From: Bacillota bacterium
GTDB taxonomy: Bacteria > Bacillota > Clostridia > Christensenellales > Borkfalkiaceae
NCBI GenBank assembly: GCA_019423125.1
Contig: JAHZBZ010000005.1
Span: forward strand, 1 to 64,000
Length of the DNA: 64,000 nucleotides
Reading direction: 5' to 3'
Numbering within the stretch: the stretch's first letter is position 1; each line of letters opens with the position of its first letter. The notes under the pieces are model-generated. The model worked only from the letters and a program-made list of their open reading frames with translations, was not told the DNA's origin and ran no database searches. The translations under genes were made by a program, and so were the position numbers. This document shows, in pieces, positions 30,940-39,810 of this stretch.

Positions 30940-32535
30940 ATGAAAGCTGTTATTTACGCCCGATATTCTTCGGACAATCAAACGGAAGCCTCTATCGAAG
31001 GACAGCTCCGCGAATGTATGGAATTTGCGGAACATACGGGCATAGACGTTATCGGCAATTATATAGACCGCGCACTTTCCGCAAAGACGGATAACCGCCC
31101 CGAATTTCAGCGAATGATCAAAGACAGCTATAAACACGCCTTTGACTGCATTATCGTCTGGAAATTAGACCGTTTTGCCCGTAACCGCTATGACAGCGCA
31201 CATTATAAAACGCTTCTCAAAAAGAACGGCGTAAAGGTTATATCCGCAAAGGAAACAATAGCAAACGGTTCGGAAGGAATCTTGCTTGAATCGGTTTTGG
31301 AAGGAATGGCGGAATACTATTCGGCGGAACTTGCCGAAAAAGTTGTGCGCGGAATGACAGAAAACGTCTTAAAGGGAAAAAACAACGGCGGGCAGGTAAC
31401 ATTTGGCTATGAAATCGATGAAGAAATGTATTTCCACCCCAACCCTACGACTGCACCGATCGTAAAAGAAATTTTTACCCGATATGCCGACGGAAAGACG
31501 ATAAAGCAAATCACAGACTATCTGAACGAGAAAAATATACTGACGATCCGCGGCGGCAAAATGACGATCAACATTGTTCAGCGTATGCTGTCAAACCGCA
31601 GATACATCGGTGAGTACAAATTCCGTGATACAATCATCGAACACGGCATTCCTGCACTTATAGACGACGATTTATTTGAGCGCGTTCAAAAGCGTCTTGC
31701 CAAAAATAAAAAAGCGCCCGCACGCCATAAGGCTGAGGACGACTATATTCTGACTTTAAAATTGTTTTGCGGTAAATGCGGAGCGCATATGTTTGGAGAG
31801 AGCGGCACGGGAACGTCGAGAACATACCGCTATTATAAATGCGCACGGGCAAAGAAAGGAAAACTGTGTGATAAAAAAGCCGTTCGCAAAGAATGGATGG
31901 AAGAAATCGCAATCCAAAAGGCTCTCGGCGTTTTGGAAAATGCGGAGTTGGTCAATCTGCTTGTGGACAAATTATACGCTTTACAAGGCGAAGAAAATCC
32001 GAGATTGCCTCGTTTGAACGAGCAAATGGCAGATATAGAAAAACGTATCGAAAATATGCTTTCCGCAATCGAACAAGGGATTATAACAGACAGTACGAAA
32101 GACAGGCTTTCGCAGTTGGAAGCAAAGAAAAAAGAAATAGAAATCACAATCTTGCAGGAAAAGATAAAAAAGCCGTTCCTAACGAAAGAACAGATTTTGT
32201 TCGGAATAGAAAAGTACAAAAAGTTAGATTTAACCACACAAGAAGGAAAACAGCGATTGATAGACGGTTTTATCAATGCGATCTATGTGTATGACGACAG
32301 AATAACTTTTACATACAATTACAAGGACGGAACGGAAACAATAACGCTTTCCGAGTTGGAAAGCGCAAAAAGTTCGGATATAAAATGCGTAGGTGCGCCA
32401 CAAAAAAGGCATGGACTTTTGTCCATGTCTTTTTTGTTGTGTGTCAAAAGCAGGCTCGAGTCGGTTGCCGCATGCGGCAAGCTATTCCGCTTGCAGAGCC
32501 TTGCTCTCTGTGCGGGCAAGGCTCCTTGTGCATGA
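30940..32535 (+). CDS. Large serine recombinase
   Basis: A site-specific integrase of 531 residues. The resolvase domain (about 1-150) begins VIYARYSSDNQTEASIEGQL with the catalytic Ser, and LDRFARNR follows. A recombinase domain (about 160-260), a zinc ribbon (CGKCGAHMFG and CARAKKGKLC, about 275-315) and a coiled coil (about 345-410) complete the large-serine layout. GGGAGATAAAGG precedes the ATG. The coding sequence runs across the putative right attachment site, so its last 45 or so residues depend on flanking DNA. Confidence 0.95.
   Translation: MKAVIYARYSSDNQTEASIEGQLRECMEFAEHTGIDVIGNYIDRALSAKTDNRPEFQRMIKDSYKHAFDCIIVWKLDRFARNRYDSAHYKTLLKKNGVKVISAKETIANGSEGILLESVLEGMAEYYSAELAEKVVRGMTENVLKGKNNGGQVTFGYEIDEEMYFHPNPTTAPIVKEIFTRYADGKTIKQITDYLNEKNILTIRGGKMTINIVQRMLSNRRYIGEYKFRDTIIEHGIPALIDDDLFERVQKRLAKNKKAPARHKAEDDYILTLKLFCGKCGAHMFGESGTGTSRTYRYYKCARAKKGKLCDKKAVRKEWMEEIAIQKALGVLENAELVNLLVDKLYALQGEENPRLPRLNEQMADIEKRIENMLSAIEQGIITDSTKDRLSQLEAKKKEIEITILQEKIKKPFLTKEQILFGIEKYKKLDLTTQEGKQRLIDGFINAIYVYDDRITFTYNYKDGTETITLSELESAKSSDIKCVGAPQKRHGLLSMSFLLCVKSRLESVAACGKLFRLQSLALCAGKAPCA
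32367..32400. other. Candidate attR inside the recombinase gene
   Basis: AAAAAGTTCGGAT (32367-32379) is the inverted copy of the left arm, and TAGGTGCGCCA (32390-32400) resembles the tRNA end TAGGGCGCGCCA. The next bases form a terminator that could be the original one of tRNA-Arg. Confidence 0.55.
32402..32436. terminator. Bidirectional terminator, perhaps the displaced tRNA-Arg terminator
   Basis: CATGGAC-TTTT-GTCCATG is flanked by A6 and T6 and so works in both directions. It lies inside the 3' end of the recombinase frame and downstream of the minus-strand gene at 32545. A second stem GAGCCTTGC/GCAAGGCTC lies at about 32498-32526. Confidence 0.75.
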
Positions 32536-32544
32536 AATCTAAGA

Positions 32545-35500
32545 TCAGCCGTTTGCAGGCGCTTCCGCAAAGACGAAATAAATCGGGATGATGGTTTCGT
32601 CTTCGACGCCGATATAAAGGCTCACATATTCTACGCCGATGCTGCCCGTGACAGACCCGTCCGCGTCCGTCAAAAGCGTCATTACGACGTTGTCGACGTC
32701 TGGAACAGGCGTCATGTCCGTCGTATACAGCGCGTCTTCGTAAACCGTGTGTCCTCTCAGCGTCACGGTATCCGTATCTTCGGGATCTTTCTCTCCGAAG
32801 TATCCGATAAATCTCATTTTACCGTCAGGAGCGACGACCATGTTCACGTTGCCGACAGGCGAAGTTTCCCCGTTTTCCAGATACAGCCGTTTCTCCCCGT
32901 AGAACACTTCAAAGATCAACGGGTCGTACTCCGTCACCGAGATCGTGATCCTTCTCGTCACCGTGTTGTCGGAAGAGACGATCTCGATCAGATAATCTCC
33001 CGCTTTTTCCAGATACATGTTTGCGGTAAATTGCTCGTTCAACGGTTCTCCCTCATAATAGAACTTCATATAGGCTTTTTCGTCTTCCGTGCGGGCATAG
33101 ATCTCACCGGTAATATTCACTTTTTCGATCGTGAAGCTGTCACCCGCGATCAGTGAAGTGATGTCTTGCTCGGAAGAGCCTGTATTTTTGAAATAGACCT
33201 GCACGTTTACGTTGTCGGAAACATCCCCGTTCGTATTCAGATAGACCCTGTAAGTCTTTTGCTCCCCTTCGGACGTCTGAACGGTATATTCAAGATAACA
33301 AAGCCAATTTTTCTCTTTGTCTGCAACGATCTCCTTTGACAGGACGGAATTGCCCTCGGACACGGCGATCTCTATATCTTCCGCCGCCACCCTCAACAAC
33401 GAAGGCAGCGAGATCTGATATGTCGAAACGCCTTCGAACACCTCCAGCGACAAAGAGTTGTCGTTCGCGTATTTATCGCTGTATCGAATGGTGATGTCCG
33501 TGACGTAATTTTCCGCAGAATCGGCTTGCGGCGTATATTCGACATACAGCTCAACCGTGAAGGTATATTCCGCTCCGTTCGCCGTGGTCTTATAGACGAC
33601 GGCGACGATGTTTCTCCCCTCCGCCAGCGTCTTTGTCTGTTCACCGTCAAACGTGACGGACTGATCCGAGTAATTTTGCGTATCCTCGAATGCCTTGCTC
33701 AGAGTGCTTTCTGACGTGAGAAGAACCTGAACGTCCGCTTCCTGCACCATCTTCGACTCGGGGAACAGGAATCCGATGTCATAAATCAAGGTAAACTCGA
33801 GCGAATAGATCTCTTCTGCGCCGGAATAGATCTTGAGCGTATAGACGCCGTTGACCGCAGAGACAAAATTTTCGATCTCCGTCCCCTGCGGATCGAACAC
33901 CTTGAACGTGCAATCCGAATACTCCTCCGTGTATTCGACCTCCATGCGGCTGAGCACGCCTCTGATCCTAAATTTCGGATATTGGTTCCAGTTCGGCGCC
34001 CAATCGCTCCGATTTTCGCTGAAATCCGGCGAAAGCCCGTATAGAGCAAGGGACTTTATCGGAGTAAAATCGTTGAACCTGATCGACAGCACCTGATTTA
34101 TGCCGTTTTCGTCGGAAAGGTAAATGTACAAGTACAATCCCAGCTCTTCGTCGGAGAAGACGAGCGAAGACCGGGTGAAGGGAGTGTCTGTGCGGTCGTT
34201 GTCAAAGCGGTAAGACAGCTTATTCTCGGACACCAACGCCTCATCAAAGGCGATCGTAAGCGAAGTCTCTCCCCTTTCTAAGTTATAGGTCAAATTCGTT
34301 CCGACAAGGGCAAAACTCTTCCCGTTGATGGAGACGTTTTCGATCAGAATGGGGAGCAGGAAGATCATAAACTCCGCCGCGGAAGCGTTCTTTTCCTGCA
34401 CGATTATGGTCAGAGCATCCGTGACGGCTCCAAACGTAAAGGAAAATCCGCCGACCGGCGTCTCCTGTTGCCCGTTGTTCTTCCGGACGTAAACTTCGTA
34501 AGAATCGCTGAAAACTTCGTTTACCGCAAAGGAGATCGTATCCCCCAAAGAGACTGATCCCTTTTCGCAGAGTCCGGCAAAAGTCAACGTCTCGCCGCCG
34601 ACCATGATGTCCGTCAAAAATTCACCGTTGCATACGACCGGAACGGAAACCGCCTCGGCCCCGTCGGGCGCATAGACGATGATCTCGGTGTCTTGTTTGA
34701 TCTTTCCGCCGTTCCACGAGGAAGTAAAGTCCTCATACCCTTCTTTTAAATTGACGGTAAAGGTTTTGCCGTAAAGGACGACGGGGTTTACGATAAACTC
34801 GTCAAAGGCGATCGCCTGTGTCCCGACGGTGAAGCTCTCGACGACATCGTACAAGCAGACAATGTCTATGATCTGATATATGCGGGGAGAGCCTGAAACG
34901 TCATATGTGATCTCGACCATCTTGTCCCCCGTGACGGTGAAACCGTTTTCGGACAGAGCAAACAGCGCCGCATATTCCGCTTTCAGCCCGAACGTGACCT
35001 GTTTCCCGTATCCGACGACGGGATCGGCGACAAATTCTTCGTACGTAAGCGAGACGTCCCCCACGGTCACGCCGTCAAAGATGTCGTGGTCGACGGAGAC
35101 CGTCTTGCTGTAGACGAGTTCGCCGCCTTTGCCGATCCTGAACTCAAAGAGATAGAATGTCGGCGTGACGGTGAATTGCCGATCAGACGTAGTCGAAGAG
35201 ACGATCGAACCCGAGTTATGATCTTTGTATCTGTAAGCCAACGTCCACGAATACCCGTCGTCGACCGTCGCTTCCCACTCGTCGCCGAAGGTGAACACGG
35301 CAAGCTCGTCGAACTGCTGATCGTTAAGCTCGACGCCGTTCAGCTTAAACGTGACGGGATTGTCGATGATGCTCCACTCCAGGACCCTGTCTTGCGTCGT
35401 GAGCCCACTGCTCGTCGCCCAACAATAATTCGTCTTGTCCTTCAACGAGAAGAGGATCTCGTAAGTTCCCGTATCCGTCGCGGAAAACGTTCCGGATATG

Positions 35501-37206
35501 GCGACGATCGACTCGTCGGGACGATCCAGGATAGTCGGCTCGCGCATCGCGCCCGTGTAGACAAAGATGTCTGTCTCCAGCCTGACGGAAGGAGTGCTTA
35601 TCCTGTCGAACGGCAGCTGCTTCGGGTCTATCACAAATTCTTTGTATTCGCTCTGCTGTGCCGTACGGTTGTCGTCGCCGAGGGAGAATCCCGCGACGTA
35701 ATACGTCCCCGCATCCGTCTGCGCAGTGGGCACGCCCACCTCGCGATAGCTGCCGTCGCTCTCTTTTACAAAATATTTATAGGTGATCTCGCCGTATTCC
35801 GCGCGCAATCCCGCAGGCGTTTCGGGCGTATCGCCGTACGTCCACCCGCGGATGCCGATCGTTCCGCTGACCGTATTCTGCGCCTTGACGATCTCCCATT
35901 GCAGTTCTTCGGGCGCATACGTTATGTAATAGTTTGCATCATCGTAAGAATACTCGGCTTTTGCGGTATACATGCCCGCGTTCTTCGCGCGCACCGTGCC
36001 CGTATAGCCGGATATCGTCACCTCTGCGGGCAGGCCCAAAACAGACACCGTCTTTTCCTTTCCGTCATAAGTGAACGCACCCGGATAATTCCACTTGGCC
36101 GTGCCTGCGTAGAGCGGCGCTTTTTCGATCTCCCATTCGCAAGTGAGCTCGAAAGACTGATTGACGAGTACGTAGTTCGCGCTGTCGTATACGAGAACGG
36201 CCTCGGCGACATATTTGCCCGCGTTTGTCTTTTTATTGTTTTTGTACGTTGCCGTCACGCCGTCGGGAAGCCCCGTGATGGTCACGGATTTTTCTTCTTT
36301 GTCATAGAAAATCCGCTCTGTATCGAACCATCTCGCGCCGTACAGATTCAGCTCCGCCTTTTCGATCTCCCACTCTTTGGTCGTCTCGAAGGAAACGTTC
36401 ACCAGCTCGAAGTTGAGCTCGTCATAAGAAAGCTCTGCCGTGACGGAGTATTTGCCCGCATTCGTCGCCGTGTCTCCCGAATATGTGACGGAAACGCCCT
36501 CGGGAACGTTCTCGAGCCGCAACGACTTTGCCTCTCCGTCATAGGTAAAAGCAGAATCCTGTCCCCACCGCACAAACGCCATGTCTATCTGTGCTTTGCC
36601 GATCGTCCATTGCTTTGTCAGCAGAACGGTCTGCCCGACAAGTTCATAGTTTTCGGCGTCGTACATCAGTTCGGCGGTCGCGGTATATGTTCCCGCGTTC
36701 GTCGCGCTGTTCGATTGATACGCGACGGTCACGCCGTCGGGAAGGTTGTAAAGCTCAACGCCGTGCGCATTGCCGTCATAGGAAAACTCGGCATGGCTCC
36801 ACTGCACGCGGCTCATGTCGAGCTGCGCCTTGTCGACGACGAGTTTCAGCCCTACTGCGTGATCCTTGTACTTTACGCTCAGGTCATATCCCTGCTCATT
36901 GGCGTTGAGTTTCTCGGGAAGTCCCGAAACGGAGTATCCGCCGCTCCCGTAAAGCAGATCCCGTTGCGTGCCGTCGTCAAAATCCAGAAAAACGGAAACG
37001 AAAGAGGGCAAGACATCGTCGGGGTCCTGATAATCGCCGTATGTGATCTGTATGGTCTTGTTGTCCTCGCTGACGGAAGAGCCGTTCAACAAGACGGTGA
37101 GCCCCGTCTCCTCGGGCGGCCCCTCGGATACACACGAACTCAATAAAACCGCGCACGGTATGATCAGCGCAATTGCCAAAGCCAACATCAACAGTCTTCT
37201 TTTCAT
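32545..37206 (-). CDS. Giant cell-surface lipoprotein with MBG-type repeats
   Basis: The 1553-residue protein has a signal peptide and lipobox LLSSC (Cys at about 25). Residues from about 125 to 455 contain four MBG repeats of about 82 residues with the pattern FTYDG, LPDGV, TNAGTYTA, YDxxNYxLV and WEIEKA. A further MBG-2 unit follows (about 455-540, GWTYGDTPETPAG). The remainder is a long row of beta-rich, Ig-like modules. No LPxTG anchor or enzyme motif is seen; it is probably an adhesin or stalk. GGGGAG lies 7 nt before the ATG. Base composition is less GC-rich than the flanking host genes, suggesting transfer. Confidence 0.85.
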   Translation of the reverse strand: MKRRLLMLALAIALIIPCAVLLSSCVSEGPPEETGLTVLLNGSSVSEDNKTIQITYGDYQDPDDVLPSFVSVFLDFDDGTQRDLLYGSGGYSVSGLPEKLNANEQGYDLSVKYKDHAVGLKLVVDKAQLDMSRVQWSHAEFSYDGNAHGVELYNLPDGVTVAYQSNSATNAGTYTATAELMYDAENYELVGQTVLLTKQWTIGKAQIDMAFVRWGQDSAFTYDGEAKSLRLENVPEGVSVTYSGDTATNAGKYSVTAELSYDELNFELVNVSFETTKEWEIEKAELNLYGARWFDTERIFYDKEEKSVTITGLPDGVTATYKNNKKTNAGKYVAEAVLVYDSANYVLVNQSFELTCEWEIEKAPLYAGTAKWNYPGAFTYDGKEKTVSVLGLPAEVTISGYTGTVRAKNAGMYTAKAEYSYDDANYYITYAPEELQWEIVKAQNTVSGTIGIRGWTYGDTPETPAGLRAEYGEITYKYFVKESDGSYREVGVPTAQTDAGTYYVAGFSLGDDNRTAQQSEYKEFVIDPKQLPFDRISTPSVRLETDIFVYTGAMREPTILDRPDESIVAISGTFSATDTGTYEILFSLKDKTNYCWATSSGLTTQDRVLEWSIIDNPVTFKLNGVELNDQQFDELAVFTFGDEWEATVDDGYSWTLAYRYKDHNSGSIVSSTTSDRQFTVTPTFYLFEFRIGKGGELVYSKTVSVDHDIFDGVTVGDVSLTYEEFVADPVVGYGKQVTFGLKAEYAALFALSENGFTVTGDKMVEITYDVSGSPRIYQIIDIVCLYDVVESFTVGTQAIAFDEFIVNPVVLYGKTFTVNLKEGYEDFTSSWNGGKIKQDTEIIVYAPDGAEAVSVPVVCNGEFLTDIMVGGETLTFAGLCEKGSVSLGDTISFAVNEVFSDSYEVYVRKNNGQQETPVGGFSFTFGAVTDALTIIVQEKNASAAEFMIFLLPILIENVSINGKSFALVGTNLTYNLERGETSLTIAFDEALVSENKLSYRFDNDRTDTPFTRSSLVFSDEELGLYLYIYLSDENGINQVLSIRFNDFTPIKSLALYGLSPDFSENRSDWAPNWNQYPKFRIRGVLSRMEVEYTEEYSDCTFKVFDPQGTEIENFVSAVNGVYTLKIYSGAEEIYSLEFTLIYDIGFLFPESKMVQEADVQVLLTSESTLSKAFEDTQNYSDQSVTFDGEQTKTLAEGRNIVAVVYKTTANGAEYTFTVELYVEYTPQADSAENYVTDITIRYSDKYANDNSLSLEVFEGVSTYQISLPSLLRVAAEDIEIAVSEGNSVLSKEIVADKEKNWLCYLEYTVQTSEGEQKTYRVYLNTNGDVSDNVNVQVYFKNTGSSEQDITSLIAGDSFTIEKVNITGEIYARTEDEKAYMKFYYEGEPLNEQFTANMYLEKAGDYLIEIVSSDNTVTRRITISVTEYDPLIFEVFYGEKRLYLENGETSPVGNVNMVVAPDGKMRFIGYFGEKDPEDTDTVTLRGHTVYEDALYTTDMTPVPDVDNVVMTLLTDADGSVTGSIGVEYVSLYIGVEDETIIPIYFVFAEAPANG

Positions 37207-37266
37207 AAATTCTCCCCTGACAATAACTTGTCATAACACGATCGAAGGCACGGCCTTCCCGATTAA

Positions 37267-37295
37267 AGTATATCAAATAACACATGCAAAGTCAA
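37267..37295 (-). promoter_or_regulatory. Promoter of the MBG lipoprotein
   Basis: On the minus strand TTGACT and TATACT are separated by 17 nt, 61 nt upstream of the ATG. Confidence 0.7.
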
Positions 37296-37382
37296 TAGCG
37301 ATTTTTAAAAGAATATTCCGAAAAAAAGAACGCCTGCGCAACAATCTGTGTGCAGACGTTCTTTCCGACGCATAATAAATAT

Positions 37383-37505
37383 CCACCGGCTAAGCCGGTG
37401 GTTTTTCAGTTTCGGGCTGTTAGCCCTAATACTACCAGCAGCGCGCAAGCCGCGCTTATGACGACCTGGCAGTCATGCGATTGTTACTTGCTACCCGTAA
37501 ACGGG
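37383..37505 (+). mobile_element. Palindrome cluster resembling an IS200/IS605-type end
   Basis: Five hairpins follow each other: CCACCGGC/GCCGGTGG (then GTTTTTC), GGGCT/AGCCC, GCGCG/CGCGC, ATGAC/GTCAT and CCCGT/ACGGG. From memory, this series resembles palindromic ends of IS200/IS605-family elements in Clostridia, but no transposase gene is present. The stretch 37506-37670 that follows is strikingly pyrimidine-rich on this strand and holds no supported gene. Confidence 0.4.
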
Positions 37506-37705
37506 CTTTTCCTTTGCTTAATTTTTTCCCCATGACTTCGCTCTTCTTTCATTATTGTGCATTATTTTTTAATTTTCTGCTTGTTTTTCTATCCTTGCTT
37601 TCCCTCCTCTTTTTTGCCTTATTGTTATTGCCTTCTCTTCTGCTCTTTTTTGTTCATCGGCAAAGCCTTTCTTGAACCCGCGGACTATCCGCGGGTTTTC
37701 TTTAT

Positions 37706-37733
37706 ACAAAAAACGCCCGCGCAAACTGCGCGG
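37706..37733 (-). terminator. Terminator of the isomerase-like gene
   Basis: GCCCGCGCA/TGCGCGGGC is followed on the minus strand by GTTTTTTG. A second stem ACCCGCGGA/TCCGCGGGT lies just beyond at about 37677-37698 with TTTTCTTT on the plus strand. Confidence 0.75.
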
Positions 37734-37794
37734 GCGCCTCTTCGCAATATAGGCGCGCCGAAACGTGATTGAGACAGGAACTGCGCGCAAGACG

Positions 37795-38586
37795 TCAGAA
37801 GATCTTGTAGATGAGTTCGTCGAGAAAATCGCAGGAGCGGCGGAGCTCTGAATAGTCGCCGTAGTCGCCCGCATACACCTCGATGAGCGCCGCGCCGTCA
37901 AAGCCCGCGTCTTTGAGGCGGCGAAGACACTCCTCAAAATCGAATACGCCGCGCCCCGGGAGGCAGATCTTCCCGTTTTCGTCCACGTCGGAGAGATGGA
38001 CGTGCGAGATGCTCCCCTCCATGTCCTTGATGTACATGGGATAGGGATAGCAGGACAGCCGCGCCTGTTTGACGTCGAAGACGCCCAGAAGCTCGGGGAC
38101 GCGCTTTTTCAGCTCCGAGAAGATGCCGGGGCGGTTGTACAGCGCCCAGTGCACGTTTTCCAGGCACAGCCGCACTCCCTGCTCGGCACAGCAGGCACCG
38201 ATCTCACGGAAGGACGCCGCAAGCGAATCGAAGTCGCGGGTGACGGAGTTCTTTTTGAGACGGGTGATGCCGTGAAAGGTGTACCGTTCCGCGCCGAACA
38301 GGTGCGCGGAAGCCATCGCGCCCGAGAGCAGGCGGAAGGCGTCCGCCTTTGCGCGCGGGTGCGCGCCAAACAGCTGCGGCTCAAACTGCGTGTTGAGGAT
38401 GTGCACGGAATTGACCCGCAAATTCCCCTTGTGTTCACAGAGCGTGCGCGCGAACTCGGGGGTGTACTCGCTGAACGTCGTCAAAAAGACCTCCGTGCAT
38501 GCGATACCGAGGCCGTCGAGCACGGTGAGAGCGTCCTCGTTGAGCTCACGCAAAAATAAAGATGCCGTCGAAACGCCGCTGATCAT
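37795..38586 (-). CDS. Sugar phosphate isomerase/epimerase-like TIM barrel
   Basis: The 263-residue protein belongs to the xylose isomerase-like (AP endonuclease 2) superfamily. Metal-site elements are visible: the Glu in LCLENVHWALYN, the Asp and His in SHVHLSDVDENG, and GAALIEVYAGDYGD near the C terminus. Substrate specificity cannot be read from the sequence; sugar or inositol derivatives are usual in the family. The gene is alone on its strand. Confidence 0.8.
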   Translation of the reverse strand: MISGVSTASLFLRELNEDALTVLDGLGIACTEVFLTTFSEYTPEFARTLCEHKGNLRVNSVHILNTQFEPQLFGAHPRAKADAFRLLSGAMASAHLFGAERYTFHGITRLKKNSVTRDFDSLAASFREIGACCAEQGVRLCLENVHWALYNRPGIFSELKKRVPELLGVFDVKQARLSCYPYPMYIKDMEGSISHVHLSDVDENGKICLPGRGVFDFEECLRRLKDAGFDGAALIEVYAGDYGDYSELRRSCDFLDELIYKIF

Positions 38587-38709
38587 CTCTTCTTCCTTCT
38601 CCTTCCTTCTCCTTCCGCCGCGCCCGCGCGGCAGGTACAGGCGCGCCCGCGCCTAACGGTATTATTTTAGCACAGCCCGCGCGCGCGGTCAACAAATTGA
38701 AAATATTTT

Positions 38710-38738
38710 TTGACTTTCGCGGGAGCGCATGCTATAAT
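38710..38738 (+). promoter_or_regulatory. Promoter of the thioesterase gene
   Basis: TTGACT and TATAAT are separated by 17 nt, 29 nt upstream of the GTG start. Confidence 0.8.
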
Positions 38739-38767
38739 AAATAAAAAATCAGAAAGGAGGCGCCGCC

Positions 38768-39193
38768 GTGTCCCTTCGTCCCTATCTTCACACCGTTCAG
38801 TATTACGAGACAGATTCCATGCGCATCGTCCACCACTCCAATTATGTGCGCTGGATGGAGGAGGCGCGCTGCGACCTGCTCGAACAGATGGACATGGGCT
38901 ATGCGGGCATCGAAGAGGCGGGCATTCTCATCCCCGTGCTCTCCGTGTCCTGCCGCTACAAATCCATGACCCGATTCGGCGAGACGGTGCGCATTTTTTC
39001 ATATCTCACCTCTTATAGCGGCGTGCGATTTGCCCTCCGCTACGAGATCCGCGACGCCGAAACGGGAGAACTGCGCTGTGAGGCGGAGAGCGAACACTGC
39101 TTTCTCGGCGCGGGCGGAGTTCCTGTCTCCATCCGCAGGAAGTTCCCCGAATGGGACAGAAAATTCCGCGAAAACGTCGAAGAAAAGTCGTAA
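38768..39193 (+). CDS. Acyl-CoA thioesterase, hotdog fold (YbgC/FadM type)
   Basis: The 141-residue single hotdog domain has the family motif YYETDSMRIVHHSNYVRWME, the catalytic helix region, and the strand VLSVSCRYKSMTRFGETV. It hydrolyses acyl-CoA or acyl-ACP thioesters in the cytosol. The start is GTG at 38768, with AAAGGAGG 9 nt upstream; no in-frame ATG would give the full N-terminal strand. Confidence 0.88.
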   Translation: MSLRPYLHTVQYYETDSMRIVHHSNYVRWMEEARCDLLEQMDMGYAGIEEAGILIPVLSVSCRYKSMTRFGETVRIFSYLTSYSGVRFALRYEIRDAETGELRCEAESEHCFLGAGGVPVSIRRKFPEWDRKFRENVEEKS

Positions 39194-39200
39194 CACCCGA

Positions 39201-39278
39201 AGGGGACGGCAAAATGCCGTCCCCTTCTTTTTTTCCGCGGCGCGACAACGTTTCCGTTGTCGCGCCGCGGACTTTTTG
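39201..39278 (+). terminator. Two terminators in series after the thioesterase gene
   Basis: AGGGGACGGC/GCCGTCCCCT is followed by TTCTTTTTTTT (39201-39235), and a 16-bp stem starting CCGCGGCGCGACAACG is followed by ACTTTTTG (39235-39278). Confidence 0.85.
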
Positions 39279-39313
39279 TTTTATGTGTGTTCCCGTGCGC
39301 TCTTTCACGCCGT

Positions 39314-39757
39314 TCAGCCGAGGCGCGCGCCGCAGCCCTTGCAGACGCTCGCATTCTCGTCGTTGCGCCTGCCGCAATATGCGCAGACGCGACCCTCCGC
39401 CTTCCCCGAGAGCAGGCGCTTCTTTTTTCGCTCGTACTCTTCGGGAGTGATCGCCTGCATGTCCAGCAGTTTTTTGTATTTGAGAAGCTCATCCGCCTCC
39501 GTCGGCGCGGGAGCAAACTCCTCGAAGGGCGAGGAAGGACGCGGCGCATACGGCTGCTCTGCGGGCGGCGGAGCAGGCTCCGCGCGCGATGCGGCGCCGC
39601 GCAGAAAATCGCCCAGGGCGCAGAGAACATCCACCGCCCAGCCGACAAAGAAGAGACCGAAGGTGAACAGGTAGAGCAAGCCCAGAAAGATCTGCCCCTT
39701 GCAAAAGCGATAATATCCCGCCCAGCCGAACACGACGGTGAGAAGGAGTTTTGTCAT
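39314..39757 (-). CDS. TM2 domain protein with SHOCT motif and zinc ribbon
   Basis: The 147-residue protein has an N-terminal TM2 domain with two membrane segments (about residues 3-50, GWAGYYRFCKGQIFLGLLYL), a proline-rich linker (about 58-85), a SHOCT-like helix (LLDMQAITPEEYERKKKRLL, about 95-116) and a C-terminal zinc ribbon (CAYCGRRNDENASVCKGCG). This architecture is found in small membrane proteins of unknown role in Gram-positive bacteria. It ends 53 nt after the HydA stop and may not belong to that operon. Confidence 0.8.
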   Translation of the reverse strand: MTKLLLTVVFGWAGYYRFCKGQIFLGLLYLFTFGLFFVGWAVDVLCALGDFLRGAASRAEPAPPPAEQPYAPRPSSPFEEFAPAPTEADELLKYKKLLDMQAITPEEYERKKKRLLSGKAEGRVCAYCGRRNDENASVCKGCGARLG

Positions 39758-39810
39758 CGAAGACCTCCCATCGGAAAAAAGCGGGGGATGCGCTCCCCCG
39801 CTTTCCGTCT

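Larger units (their letters stand above)
23537..32400. mobile_element. Integrative mobilizable element with serine recombinase
   Basis: About 8.9 kb of clearly AT-richer DNA holds a large serine recombinase at the right end, a mobilization module (MobC, MOBP-like relaxase, nested third frame), XRE regulators, an unknown gene and a three-gene envelope cargo. No type IV secretion or coupling protein is present, so it must be mobilized in trans. The borders are inferred from the tRNA 3' end repeated as GCGCCA and from 13-bp inverted arms near each end. The tRNA stays intact. Confidence 0.8.
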
